A stretch of 64,000 bases of DNA, from positions 372,001 through 436,000 of the forward strand of contig CAVYPX010000014.1 of the NCBI GenBank assembly GCA_963770485.1, read 5' to 3'. The translations under genes and the position numbers were made by a program. The stretch's first letter is position 1. Every line of letters begins with the position of its first letter. Under the pieces are notes generated by a model. It saw nothing but the letters and a program-made list of their open reading frames with translations, was not told the DNA's origin and made no database searches. Positions 42,284-50,961 of the stretch are shown here, piece by piece. Source of the stretch: CAVVEC01 sp963770485 (GTDB taxonomy: Bacteria; Acidobacteriota; Terriglobia; Terriglobales; Acidobacteriaceae).

Positions 42284-43446
42284 AAAACGTGCTTAGCACC
42301 GCGCTCGATCCCACTCGCCGCAGCAACGATGCCAGAGACTTCGAAGGCGCCTTGCGCCGCAAGATCGTCGGCCAGGACGCCGCTGTCGAAAAGGTCGTCG
42401 AAATCTACCAGATGTTCCTGGCCGGGTTGAACCCTCCCGGACGTCCGGTGGGCAATCTGCTCTTTCTGGGCCCCACCGGATCGGGGAAAACCCGTGTCGT
42501 CGAGGCCATGTCTGAGGCTCTGTTCGGCGACGCTCGCGCCTGCATCAAGATCGATTGCGCCGAGTTCCAGCACTCCCACGAGATCGCCAAACTGATCGGT
42601 TCGCCGCCCGGATATCTGGGCCACCGCGAGACTCATCCCCTGCTCACGCAGGAAGCTCTTAACCAGTGGCACACCGACAAGCTCAAGCTGTCGATCCTGC
42701 TCTTCGACGAAATCGAGAAGGCGTCCGACGCGCTCTGGCAGTTGCTGCTGGGCATCCTTGACAAAGCTACGCTAACCCTGGGCGACAACCGCCGGGTTGA
42801 TCTTTCCCAGTGCATCATCATCATGACCTCAAACCTGGGAGCCAGCGAGATGAGCACCCTGGTCGAAGGCGGTCTGGGATTCGCCGCGCGCAAAGCGAAC
42901 CAGGTGGATGCCAGTCTGGACGACAAAATCGATCGCACCGCCGTCGACGCCGCCCGGCGCAAGTTCACGCCGGAGTTCATGAACCGCATCGACAAGGTCG
43001 TCGTGTTCAAGACTCTGCGCTCCGAGCATCTGCAACAGATCCTGGAAATTGAGCTGGGCATGGTGCAGCAACGCGTTTTGATGGCTGCGGCCGCGAACCA
43101 GTTCGTGTTCAACTGCACGTCCAAGGTGAAGAGCTTCTTACTGGACGAGGGTACGGACCCGAAGTATGGGGCCCGACATCTGAAGCGCGCCATTGAGCGT
43201 CATCTCGTGTTCCCCTTGGCCAATCTGGTGGCCACGGGCCAGGTCAAGCTGGGCGATTTCATTCGCGTGGATATCTGCCCGGAAGGCCGTCTTACCTTTG
43301 TGAAGGAAGCGGAAGGCGCCATGGTTCCCACGCTGATGGAACGCTACGGCACCGCGGCAGGAACACCGGCCATGGCAGCACGCTCCGCCAAAGTCATCGC
43401 CAACCGGCGCGAGTTCGGCGCCAGCCCCATGGGCGAGATCAAATAA
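42280..43446 (+). CDS. Single-AAA ATPase of the ClpB/ClpA D2 type
   Basis: A 388-aa protein. Residues about 20-60 resemble the lead-in to the ClpA/B second AAA domain (ALRRKIVGQDAAVEKVVEIY). Walker A GPTGSGKTRVVEAM, GSPPGYLGHRE pore-loop region, Walker B ILLFDEIEKASDALWQLLL, sensor 1 MTSNLGASEM, arginine finger FTPEFMNRIDKVVVF and the D2-small domain DPKYGARHLKRAIERHLVFP. Unlike ClpB (about 860 aa) it has one ATPase domain and no N- or middle domain, so it is a stand-alone unfoldase-like protein of unknown target. A terminator follows. Confidence 0.88.
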   Translation: MKNVLSTALDPTRRSNDARDFEGALRRKIVGQDAAVEKVVEIYQMFLAGLNPPGRPVGNLLFLGPTGSGKTRVVEAMSEALFGDARACIKIDCAEFQHSHEIAKLIGSPPGYLGHRETHPLLTQEALNQWHTDKLKLSILLFDEIEKASDALWQLLLGILDKATLTLGDNRRVDLSQCIIIMTSNLGASEMSTLVEGGLGFAARKANQVDASLDDKIDRTAVDAARRKFTPEFMNRIDKVVVFKTLRSEHLQQILEIELGMVQQRVLMAAAANQFVFNCTSKVKSFLLDEGTDPKYGARHLKRAIERHLVFPLANLVATGQVKLGDFIRVDICPEGRLTFVKEAEGAMVPTLMERYGTAAGTPAMAARSAKVIANRREFGASPMGEIK

Positions 43447-43471
43447 AGAGTTTTCCCTGTGTGTTGCTCCG

Positions 43472-43501
43472 AGGCGCCGAGAACCTGCGGCGCCTTTTTT
43501 C
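43472..43501 (+). terminator. Rho-independent terminator after the AAA ATPase gene
   Basis: Perfect stem AGGCGCCG/CGGCGCCT with an 8-base loop followed by TTTTTTC, 25 bases after the stop. Confidence 0.85.
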
Positions 43502-43560
43502 TGTATGTACTGACTCTCGCCTAGTGTGGCGTCCGTTAAGTTAGTGTCATATTTCTGGAC

Positions 43561-43610
43561 TGTCATCCTGACCGGCCTTCAGGCCGGGAAGGATCTATGT
43601 ATTTTCCCAA
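43561..43610. repeat. TGTCATCCTGA repeat, partial copy 5
   Basis: TGTCATCCTGA, a hairpin CCGGCCT-TC-AGGCCGG, then AAGGATCTATGTATTTTCCC. The right arm of the family is missing, so this is half an element. Confidence 0.6.
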
Positions 43611-43961
43611 TTCGGGAATCTCGCATATAGCTGCAGGATAACTTTAAGCACAGCGGCCCTCTGGCGGGCTCCTGTATGCCCGGCACGACCCAAACGTCGT
43701 CCGAGCATCCGATCGTCGCTCTACGGGCCTCCTAGCGCCAATAAATGGCATTCTACGCGATGGTCAGACTGCCGTTTTGCCCCTCTGATGTAGGTTAAAC
43801 GAAGATTCAACAACTTAGCTTGGAGTGAATCATATTGAGACCGCCAGGGATGCTCATCTTGATGGTGAGTCGAGCTGCGGGTGCACCCTGTTTCGCGTAG
43901 TTTGCGAAAAGGGTGGGTCGGTGAAAATCATCGGCGTGGACACAGCAGTCGTAACCGCCCA
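43611..43961. other. Intergenic stretch with a repeat, no gene recognised
   Basis: Contains the palindrome-like GGGTGCACCCTGTTTCGCG...TTTGCGAAAAGGGTGGG at 43879-43917, closely similar to the DNA encoding insertion 3 of alaS (31458-31497). No convincing gene. Confidence 0.5.
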
Positions 43962-45596
43962 TTACCTCTTCCTCGCGAACGCTCTCGCCTGGGCCAGTTC
44001 CGGACGATCCGAATGCGTCCCGTTGTCGCAATTTTTCAGCAACTGCGCGTAGTAGGTGGACGCTTTCTCGGGTTGATGCGTCAATTCGGCTGCCCGGCCC
44101 GCACCATACAGACCGTTGAACCGGTTAGGATCAACCTGCATAGAGTTTTCGTACTCGGTCAGAGCTTCTTGCGGACGACCCATTTCCAGCAGCATGTCTG
44201 CCAGCATCTCACGCGCGGGCAGTTCGACCTCGCCTTTGCCCTCGACATCCTGTTTGTCGGCGACCGCACGCAGCAGCCGCACGGCTTCGTCGTTTCTACC
44301 TTCGGCAAATGCCAGCCAGGCGTGCGCTTCGTCGCGCTTGGTGGTCATGTAGTCGGCCCGAAATGCGTGCGGACCGCGCTTGGTCTCCTCCAGCATTGCA
44401 TCGTAGTCATTGACCGCAGCCCGCGCCGCGGCCGCATCATGCAAGTGTCCCGCAGCCACGGCATGTGCCCAATATGTGATGGCCTGGTTGTACGGCTCGG
44501 CCTTCGCGTCGGGCTGGAGCGCTTCCGCGTCTTTCCAATGCCGCATCTCCAAGTCATACATCGCAGGCGAATGGGCACGCGTGCGATTGAGATAATCCAC
44601 CAGGTTCTTGTCCACCTGATCGTAGTCAATCGCAGCCTGCTGGCGCACCATTTCTTCAGCTTTCTTGTCTTCGCCAATCTGCAGGTATACGTACTCCAGA
44701 AACTCCATTGCATGCACCTGATTTTCTGCGCCCACAGGCATGCCTGCGGGATGGCGAGCGGCCTCGAGCGATGCCAGGTTCGACTGAATGTCCTCCTGCC
44801 ACAAGCCGAGCCGGGCGAAGATGTGCGACGGCATGTGCAGCGCATGCGGCGCGGCGGGCGCGATCTGCGCATAGCGGCGGGCGGCTTCCAGGCCTAGCGG
44901 CGCCAGTTGCGGGGAGTCGGCGGCGTGGATCAGGTAGTGCGCCACTCCTGGATGGTCGGGATTCTCACGAAACACCTGGTTGAGGATGGCGATCGCCTTC
45001 TGCGGATTGATGAGCGGGTGTTCCGCATCCGGACCCCACGTCAGCAGCGACATGCCATAAAACACCGCCGCCTCGTGGTCTTCGGGATACTGCCTGTACA
45101 CCTTCTCCATCGCTTCGGAGAATTCGCGGTTGCGGGTTTGGTAATCGCGGGTGGATTTATTTCGATTGTCGTCACTTTGTTGATCTTCGCGATAGAAAAC
45201 CGCGAGGGCATCAATGTAGTCGCGTTCGCGCTGAGTTTTCGCGTGCAGGGCTTGCGCCTTCTGAACTAGCTCCCAGCCTTGCTTCATATCGGAATCGGAA
45301 GGCCGGTAGGCCAGCGGACGATACAATCCCATCGCCTCGGCCCAATACGCCATCGCGCACGTGGGGTCTTTCGCGGCGGCCTCGGCGAATTGTTTCTCCG
45401 CTTGATCAAACAAGAACGAATGTTGCAGAGCGAGTCCATGTTCGATGGCTTGCTGCGTCGCGCTGGAGCAGGAAATCGGGAACGAAACCGTTCCCAGCTT
45501 CGCGCTGGGATCGGGATGGGGATGAGCTTGACCGGCCAGAGCGCAGGCCGCGCACAGAACCGCAGCCATGCTGAACCAGAGGAGCGGTTTTTTCAT
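43962..45596 (-). CDS. Exported TPR-repeat protein
   Basis: A 544-aa protein. Signal peptide MKKPLLWFSMAAVLCAACAL with cleavage near AGQA-HPHP. Several TPR-type helices: FLFDQAEKQFAEAAAKDPTC at residues 60-90 and PQEALTEYENSMQVDPNRFN near the end. Conserved-looking blocks GVAHYLIHAADSP and APHALHMPSHIFARLGLW recur in bacterial secreted TPR proteins of unknown function. Metal binding by the His-rich blocks is possible but not shown. Monocistronic-looking, with no strong ribosome binding site. Confidence 0.75.
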   Translation of the reverse strand: MKKPLLWFSMAAVLCAACALAGQAHPHPDPSAKLGTVSFPISCSSATQQAIEHGLALQHSFLFDQAEKQFAEAAAKDPTCAMAYWAEAMGLYRPLAYRPSDSDMKQGWELVQKAQALHAKTQRERDYIDALAVFYREDQQSDDNRNKSTRDYQTRNREFSEAMEKVYRQYPEDHEAAVFYGMSLLTWGPDAEHPLINPQKAIAILNQVFRENPDHPGVAHYLIHAADSPQLAPLGLEAARRYAQIAPAAPHALHMPSHIFARLGLWQEDIQSNLASLEAARHPAGMPVGAENQVHAMEFLEYVYLQIGEDKKAEEMVRQQAAIDYDQVDKNLVDYLNRTRAHSPAMYDLEMRHWKDAEALQPDAKAEPYNQAITYWAHAVAAGHLHDAAAARAAVNDYDAMLEETKRGPHAFRADYMTTKRDEAHAWLAFAEGRNDEAVRLLRAVADKQDVEGKGEVELPAREMLADMLLEMGRPQEALTEYENSMQVDPNRFNGLYGAGRAAELTHQPEKASTYYAQLLKNCDNGTHSDRPELAQARAFARKR

Positions 45597-45627
45597 TGGG
45601 GGCGTGCTCGCTGGTTAATTCTACTCG

Positions 45628-45787
45628 TGTCATCCTGAGCGAAGCCGTCGTGCGCGGAGCGCGCGGCGGCACAGTCGAAGGACCCCTATCACGCTGTCAG
45701 TGGCCGCGCTGCCTCAGGGAATTCTCAGAGACAATGGGCTCCAGAAAAACTGCAGATTCCTCGTCGCTGCGCTCCTCGGAATGACAA
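45628..45787. repeat. TGTCATCCTGAGC ... CTCGGAATGACA palindromic repeat, copy 6
   Basis: Left arm TGTCATCCTGAGCGAAG (45628 on), right arm GCTCCTCGGAATGACA. It may be two different subfamily members joined, since the middle holds CAGATTCCTCGTCGCTGCG near the right end. Confidence 0.6.
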
Positions 45788-45834
45788 TACATGAAGTCTT
45801 CCGCCGTCAGAGGTCGGAAGATGACTCGGGACAA

Positions 45835-47061
45835 CTAGTTGGAGGTTTCGACCGGATGCACCGTCGCGCTCGTCGCCGGCAAGGCTGGGCGGTCGGTGAA
45901 GAAGCTGTGATCGTAGAGGTTGCGATACATGCGGCCGGCAATTTCTGCGGCCTTGGGACCGAAGGTGGGACGGCCGCCTTCCAGGAAGACGACGACTACA
46001 ATGTGTCCGACGTCGGTTTTCGCGTAGGAAGCAAACCATCCGAAACGGGTGCCCGCGTGAGAGCAGGTTCCGGTCTTGCCCAGAACTTCCTCTTCGTTAA
46101 AGTTCACGCGCAGGCTGCGCGCGGTTCCGTAAGATACCGCTCCGGCCATGCCGTCGGAGATTTCCGGAATCAGGGGCGCGATATCCAAACGCCGCTTCAC
46201 AATGGGCTGAAAGTTGGTGACTTCTTCCGGAGTGGTAGGATGCTGCAGATAATAAAGCGTGCCGCCATTGGCGATCGCGGAAACCATGGCGCCAAGCTGC
46301 AACGGCGTCATCGAAACACCTTCGCCGAAGGAGCACATCTTGCCCACACCGCCCAGCTTCGTAGGAATGACTTCGTTGGGGTAAATGCCGAGTTGCTCGC
46401 CGGGAATGCTGTAACCGGCCAGCTCGCCCAGTCCATATTGATGGGCGTAGTAGCTGACTTTCTCAAAACCTAACTCGCGGCCCAGGGCTTCGAAATAAGC
46501 GTTGTTGGAGTGGGCCAGCGCCATAGTCAGGTTCATGTGGTAACGGCCGCCGAGGCGGACTTCGGTTTCTTTGGTGATGAGGCCTTCGCTCAACCCGGCC
46601 AGCGCCACGGACAGCTTGATGGTCGAGCAGGGCTGGGCGCCGCTGGAAAGCGCCAGCTTCTGGTTCAGCATGGCAAGAATGCGTCCGCTGGTAGGCTCGA
46701 TGGCAACCACGGTGCCGTTCATGTCGCCCAGGGCGTCAATGGCGGCCTGGCGCACGACCGAATCTTCGCCGCTGGTCACGTCGCCTTCCGTGATGTCCGA
46801 AGCAAACGAACTTGTATAAAAGCGCTCGTAGTAGTGATGCCTGCGGTGCAAACTGGTGCGGCGGGTCCCGGAGCGTACGGCACGGCTGTGCGCCAGCCGA
46901 TGCATGCGCTTGCGGGTGTGCTGGCTTTCGCTGATCTTTTGTGTTTTGGATTTGGTTAGCGAACGGGAGTTGACCGTAGCCGCCATGCCAGCTGCGCTGA
47001 GCAGCAAAGTGATGAAAGCGACAACTAGATAATTGAGCGCAAACCTTTTCCCCGATATCAC
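45835..47061 (-). CDS. Penicillin-binding transpeptidase
   Basis: About 408 aa from GTG 47061, which directly precedes the only membrane helix (LNYLVVAFITLLLSAAGMAA). A basic, Arg/His/Ser-rich stretch (residues 35-80) follows, then a transpeptidase domain: S146-x-x-K149 (CSTIKL), S185-N-N187, and GKTGTCSHAG. TVVAIEPTSGRILAM and VSMTPLQLGAMVSAIANGG are typical PBP blocks. It lacks the class B dimerisation region, so it is a short transpeptidase resembling those of the FtsI/MrdA branch. The frame is open further upstream to 47271 but that part looks non-coding. Confidence 0.85.
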   Translation of the reverse strand: MISGKRFALNYLVVAFITLLLSAAGMAATVNSRSLTKSKTQKISESQHTRKRMHRLAHSRAVRSGTRRTSLHRRHHYYERFYTSSFASDITEGDVTSGEDSVVRQAAIDALGDMNGTVVAIEPTSGRILAMLNQKLALSSGAQPCSTIKLSVALAGLSEGLITKETEVRLGGRYHMNLTMALAHSNNAYFEALGRELGFEKVSYYAHQYGLGELAGYSIPGEQLGIYPNEVIPTKLGGVGKMCSFGEGVSMTPLQLGAMVSAIANGGTLYYLQHPTTPEEVTNFQPIVKRRLDIAPLIPEISDGMAGAVSYGTARSLRVNFNEEEVLGKTGTCSHAGTRFGWFASYAKTDVGHIVVVVFLEGGRPTFGPKAAEIAGRMYRNLYDHSFFTDRPALPATSATVHPVETSN

Positions 47062-47371
47062 TTCGCTGTCCCTATCCCCAGAATTCACCCCTACTACAGA
47101 GCAAGGAGCATGCCAACGGTCGCCGCCATCGGCCAAGTCCCGCAACTCTCCGATAATATGCGACTTAGCCGCAGTGCGCAATGAAAAAGTAATTCTCCGG
47201 GAAACTTGTCCCACCTGATCTAACCCGCTGTGAGCACAAGAGTTGCTGGCATTTTGCGGGAGGGCATCCACCTTTGGTAACCGCGGGCTGGGTTACTGGA
47301 ATGATACTCCTCAAAAGCGGAAAGGATTTTCCCATGCTGCGCAAATCGGTAATCTTCGTGCGCGTTTATCC
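47062..47371. other. Intergenic stretch, no gene recognised
   Basis: About 310 bases between the PBP gene and the end of the P-type ATPase gene, both on the minus strand. No terminator, promoter or gene stands out. Confidence 0.4.
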
Positions 47372-49297
47372 TCATTGCCGGATTTCAGCACTCCGCGGCA
47401 ACAATCTCGTCGAATTGAGGATGAATGTCATCTCCGAGCTAACGTGAATGAAAGCTGCCAGCAGCGGATTGAGAAAGCCAAAAGCCGCCATGCCTACGCC
47501 TATGCTGTCCACGACCAAAGTACCTACGAAGTTCTGCATGATGATGCCGCGACAGCGGCGAGCGATCCGCAACGTTTCGACCAGTTTGGAGAGATCGCTT
47601 CCGATCAAGATGACATCGGCGCTCTCCCTGGCAACGTCTGTGCCTGAACCCATCGCGATTCCGACATTTGCCTCGACCAGGGCTGGAGCATCGTTAACGC
47701 CGTCCCCGACCATGGCAACCTTGCGATTCTTTCCGCGAAGCTCGCTGACCCATTTGGCTTTCTGATCAGGCAAAAGTTCTCCGACTGCCTCGTCCACACC
47801 GAGATCTCGCCCCACCGATGTGGTCACGGCTTGCGTATCTCCGCTGAGCAGAATCGTTTTCAGGCCCATCTCTCGCATGGCGGCGACCGCAGCCTTGGCT
47901 TCAGGACGCAGAACGTCAGCGATGCGGATGCTGCCAAGCATTTTCCCACCGCGAGCAACGTAAACTTCCGAGACTCCACCTGCACCATTACCGTTGACAG
48001 GCGAAATTCCTTCCACACCGCGATCCATCAGCAGCGCCCGGCTGCCGACAAGAATCTCCTCGCCACGATAGGTCACTCGGACTCCTCTTCCAGGCGTATA
48101 GGAGAATTCATCCGGTTCGGCGACAGGCACGGCGAGTTGGGCAGCCCGCGCAAGGATGGCCTTGGCGAGGGGATGTTCGGACTTGCGCTCGGCAATGCTG
48201 GCAGCGGCAATGATTTCCTGCGGTGCGAAGCCATTGCTTGAGACGACCTCCCGAATCTGAGGAGTTCCGAAGGTCAAAGTGCCAGTCTTATCCAATAGCA
48301 CCGTGTCCACAGCGGCCAACGCTTCCAGATAAAGACCGCCTTTAATGATTGCCCCGTGACGTGCGGCGCGGCCGATGGCGCCAAGAACCGCGAGAGGAGT
48401 TCCCGCGGCTATACCGCATGCCCCAGCAACGATTACGACTGAAATCGTTGATCTCACGTTGTGAGTAACGATGAAGGTGAGAACGGCGGCCCCCAAGGCG
48501 AAATACACAAGGTAACCAGCCAGGCGATCCGCCGTTTTCTGAATGGGAGCGCGCGATTTCTCTGCCCGCTCAACCGCTTCGATAATCCTTCCGAAAGTCG
48601 TATCGCGGCCCAATTTCTGCGCCTCGACTTCCAAGGCTCCCGATTGATTGATGGTTCCCGCGTAAACCGCATCTCCCGGCGATTTCTCAACCGGCATGGC
48701 TTCGCCTGTGATGGCTGCCTGCTCCACAAAAGAGCGCCCGCTGAGCACGCGGCCATCCACGGGGATACGTCCACCCGGCTTCACGACGACCGTGTCACCA
48801 AGTTGAAGATTTGCGGCGGGTATTTCAGCCACCTCGTTATTACGCCGGACCGAAACAGTTCGGGGCAAGAAATCAATCAGATTCTGGATGGCACGCCGGC
48901 CGCGCCCTACCGTGAGCCCTTCCAGAACCTCGGCGGCAAGCACGAAAGCCGTGATGACGAGAGCAGTAAAGAATTCACCGATAGCCAGGGCCGAAAGCAG
49001 GGCGATGGTCATCGAGAGTTCCATCGTCATCTTTCGTTCGACGATGTTTTCGAAGGCCTCCTTAAAAATGGGATAGCCGCCGATCAGCGCGGCCGCTATG
49101 CCAATGACACTGAGGCGGGAAAACGGCTCCCACACGCGAAACCAAACTGCGGCCGCAGCCAGAGCCACGAACGCAATGCGGGCGAGTTCAAACCATTCCA
49201 ACCTGTGCTCATGTTCGGAGCCGTGGTCCGGCTCTTTGCTCGGAGATAGAGGGGAAGTCGGAGCATTGTTTCTCTCAAGCACCTGGGTAGCGCTCAT
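47372..49297 (-). CDS. P1B-type metal-transporting ATPase with unusual ACG membrane motif
   Basis: A 641-aa protein starting at ATG 49297 (AGGAAAGGGA upstream). No N-terminal HMA domain; instead a short tail with DHGSEHEHRLEW. Catalytic features are intact: TGEAMP, the phosphorylated Asp in DKTGTLTFG, the P1B-specific SEHPLA, and GDGVNDAPALVEA. The membrane metal site, normally CPC, SPC or TPC, reads VAGACGIAAGTPLAV: one Cys, no Pro beside it. Specificity is therefore open; the neighbouring RcnR-like repressor suggests Ni or Co export. Separated from that repressor by 31 bases. Confidence 0.85.
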   Translation of the reverse strand: MSATQVLERNNAPTSPLSPSKEPDHGSEHEHRLEWFELARIAFVALAAAAVWFRVWEPFSRLSVIGIAAALIGGYPIFKEAFENIVERKMTMELSMTIALLSALAIGEFFTALVITAFVLAAEVLEGLTVGRGRRAIQNLIDFLPRTVSVRRNNEVAEIPAANLQLGDTVVVKPGGRIPVDGRVLSGRSFVEQAAITGEAMPVEKSPGDAVYAGTINQSGALEVEAQKLGRDTTFGRIIEAVERAEKSRAPIQKTADRLAGYLVYFALGAAVLTFIVTHNVRSTISVVIVAGACGIAAGTPLAVLGAIGRAARHGAIIKGGLYLEALAAVDTVLLDKTGTLTFGTPQIREVVSSNGFAPQEIIAAASIAERKSEHPLAKAILARAAQLAVPVAEPDEFSYTPGRGVRVTYRGEEILVGSRALLMDRGVEGISPVNGNGAGGVSEVYVARGGKMLGSIRIADVLRPEAKAAVAAMREMGLKTILLSGDTQAVTTSVGRDLGVDEAVGELLPDQKAKWVSELRGKNRKVAMVGDGVNDAPALVEANVGIAMGSGTDVARESADVILIGSDLSKLVETLRIARRCRGIIMQNFVGTLVVDSIGVGMAAFGFLNPLLAAFIHVSSEMTFILNSTRLLPRSAEIRQ

Positions 49298-49328
49298 ACT
49301 TTTTCCCTTTCCTGCCAACTGCAGCTGG

Positions 49329-49607
49329 TTACTTCAGGTAAGACTTGACCATGTCGATTACTTCATCCGCCGCCGTCACTTGCTGTGAAGTGGCCTTGTG
49401 CTTTCCGTTCAGCACGTGGCTGCGGATGTGACCTTCCAGAAGCTCGGCCATCAGACTGTTCATCGCCCCTCTGGCGGCGCTCATGACTTGCAAGATTTCA
49501 GAACAATCGCGCTCCTCGGTAAGGGCTCGCACCAGAGCTTCAACCTGCCCCTGAATGCGCTTGGCCCGTAGAATCAGATTTTGTTTGTCCTTGACGGTGT
49601 GGCTCAT
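49329..49607 (-). CDS. RcnR/FrmR-type DUF156 metal-sensing repressor
   Basis: A 92-aa all-helical CsoR/RcnR-family protein (NLILRAKRIQGQVEALVRAL). The four positions that bind Ni/Co in RcnR are all present: His3, Cys35 (ERDCSE), His60 and His64 (EGHIRSHVL). FrmR and CsoR differ at these places, so Ni/Co sensing is the best guess. A perfect palindrome lies 23 bases before the ATG. First gene of a likely operon with the metal ATPase. Confidence 0.85.
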   Translation of the reverse strand: MSHTVKDKQNLILRAKRIQGQVEALVRALTEERDCSEILQVMSAARGAMNSLMAELLEGHIRSHVLNGKHKATSQQVTAADEVIDMVKSYLK

Positions 49608-49629
49608 TGTTCAATGTCTATTTTCCTAC

Positions 49630-49652
49630 TATACCATACCCGGTATGGTATA
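49630..49652. promoter_or_regulatory. Operator of the RcnR-like gene
   Basis: Arms TATACCATACC and GGTATGGTATA (11 bp each, perfect) separated by a single C. On the minus strand TATAGT at its edge may be the -10. Location in front of the repressor gene fits autorepression. Confidence 0.7.
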
Positions 49653-49705
49653 TGGAAATTTGTCGCCACTTGGCCAAATCTGAAATGCGCGTTAATCTTG
49701 CCGGC

Positions 49706-50722
49706 ATGACCTCGATGAAATGCAGCTTCGTGCTTCTCGGCTTGTCAATCTTCTCTTCTATCGCGTGGGCGGGCGGTCATCCAGCTCTGCATCCACAAAA
49801 CGTTTCGACATTTTCCATCGTGGCCCGCGATCCGGCAACCGGGCAGATGGGAATCGCCGTGGCCTCGCGATATTTCTCCGTGGGATCGGTTGTGCCCTGG
49901 GCGGAAGCCGATGTGGGGGCGGTGGCGACGCAAGCCGACGTCAACGTGGGATACGGCCCCAAGGCGCTCGAGCTCTTGCGCCAGGGATTGACCGCGCAGC
50001 AGGTCGCAGATCGTTTGCTGGCAGAAGATACTTTTTCGGATAAAGACGGCCGGCAGTTTGCCCTCGTGGACAGCAAAGGCAATGTGCTAACTCACACCGG
50101 ACCGAAGGCGCCGTATTGGGCGGGAGGCCAGAAAGGCACGACGTGGGCAGCGCAGGGAAACATCCTGGTTGGACCGCAGGTTCCGGAGGCGATGGGAAAG
50201 GCATTCGAGGCTACCGCTGGCGAGCTGGCGGAAAAACTCTACGCCGCTTTGAAAGCAGGCGACGCCGCGGGAGGGGACAAGCGCGGCCGCCAGTCGGCCT
50301 CGATGTTGATCGTTTGCAAGGGCTGCGGGCGGAATATGAATAATGATCGTTACTTGTATATCAACGTGGACGACAATTCCGATCCGTTTGCGGAGTTGCG
50401 GCGACTGCTGGACTTGAATCTCACCTACAACTACCAGGATCAGGCGGACAATTTGCTCATGAAAGGGAATCTGACTGAGGCCCGCGCCGCGGGCGAGAAA
50501 GCTGTCCATTACGCGCCAGAGAATAACGACGGCCACATGGAGTTAGCTTTCATTGACTACGCAGCGGGAGACAAGCCGGCGGCCCTGCGGGAGTTTGCGC
50601 TGGCCGCCAAAGATAATCCCAAGTTCAAGCAGCAGTGGGATGCGGAGATGCCCTACTTTCCCCAAGCCAAGCAGTTGGCGGCAGACCAGGAGTTCCTCGC
50701 TCAATTGTTTCCGGGGAAGTGA
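49706..50722 (+). CDS. Exported DUF1028 (Ntn-hydrolase-like) protein with C-terminal TPR
   Basis: About 338 aa. MTSMKCSFVLLGLSIFSSIA plus WAGG is a signal peptide. The DUF1028 domain begins STFSIVARDPATGQMGIAVA and contains GAVATQADVNVGYGPKALEL and the GRQFALVDSKGNVLTHTG segment. This family shares the Ntn-hydrolase fold; its substrate is unknown. Residues after about 230 form two TPR-like helices (QADNLLMKGNLTEARAAGEK). ATGs at 49685 and 49715 are alternatives. Divergent from the metal-sensor gene, whose operator lies in the shared spacer. Confidence 0.8.
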   Translation: MTSMKCSFVLLGLSIFSSIAWAGGHPALHPQNVSTFSIVARDPATGQMGIAVASRYFSVGSVVPWAEADVGAVATQADVNVGYGPKALELLRQGLTAQQVADRLLAEDTFSDKDGRQFALVDSKGNVLTHTGPKAPYWAGGQKGTTWAAQGNILVGPQVPEAMGKAFEATAGELAEKLYAALKAGDAAGGDKRGRQSASMLIVCKGCGRNMNNDRYLYINVDDNSDPFAELRRLLDLNLTYNYQDQADNLLMKGNLTEARAAGEKAVHYAPENNDGHMELAFIDYAAGDKPAALREFALAAKDNPKFKQQWDAEMPYFPQAKQLAADQEFLAQLFPGK

Positions 50723-50961
50723 CTTAAGGGTGACACGGCGGACAAGGTCGGGCCCGGGTCAAGATTTCAACATGGTTGTTTCGTTGAACTGGCACCTGTT
50801 GGAACGAAAGCATTTGGAGCTGGGCAAGATGCAAGAACTTTCACATTGACAGGGGGTTTGGCCGGTGGGAAGCTTGCGGCGTCTAAAAAATGCGCCGTCC
50901 TCCGTTCTGGGAAGCGGCGCTGCGGCTGGGTAAAGGCATCCGACCCATAGGAGTACCACTC

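Noticed and set aside
47062..47271. 70-residue N-terminal extension of the PBP gene
   Set aside because: The extension lacks a ribosome binding site and protein-like character, while GTG 47061 sits directly before the membrane helix.
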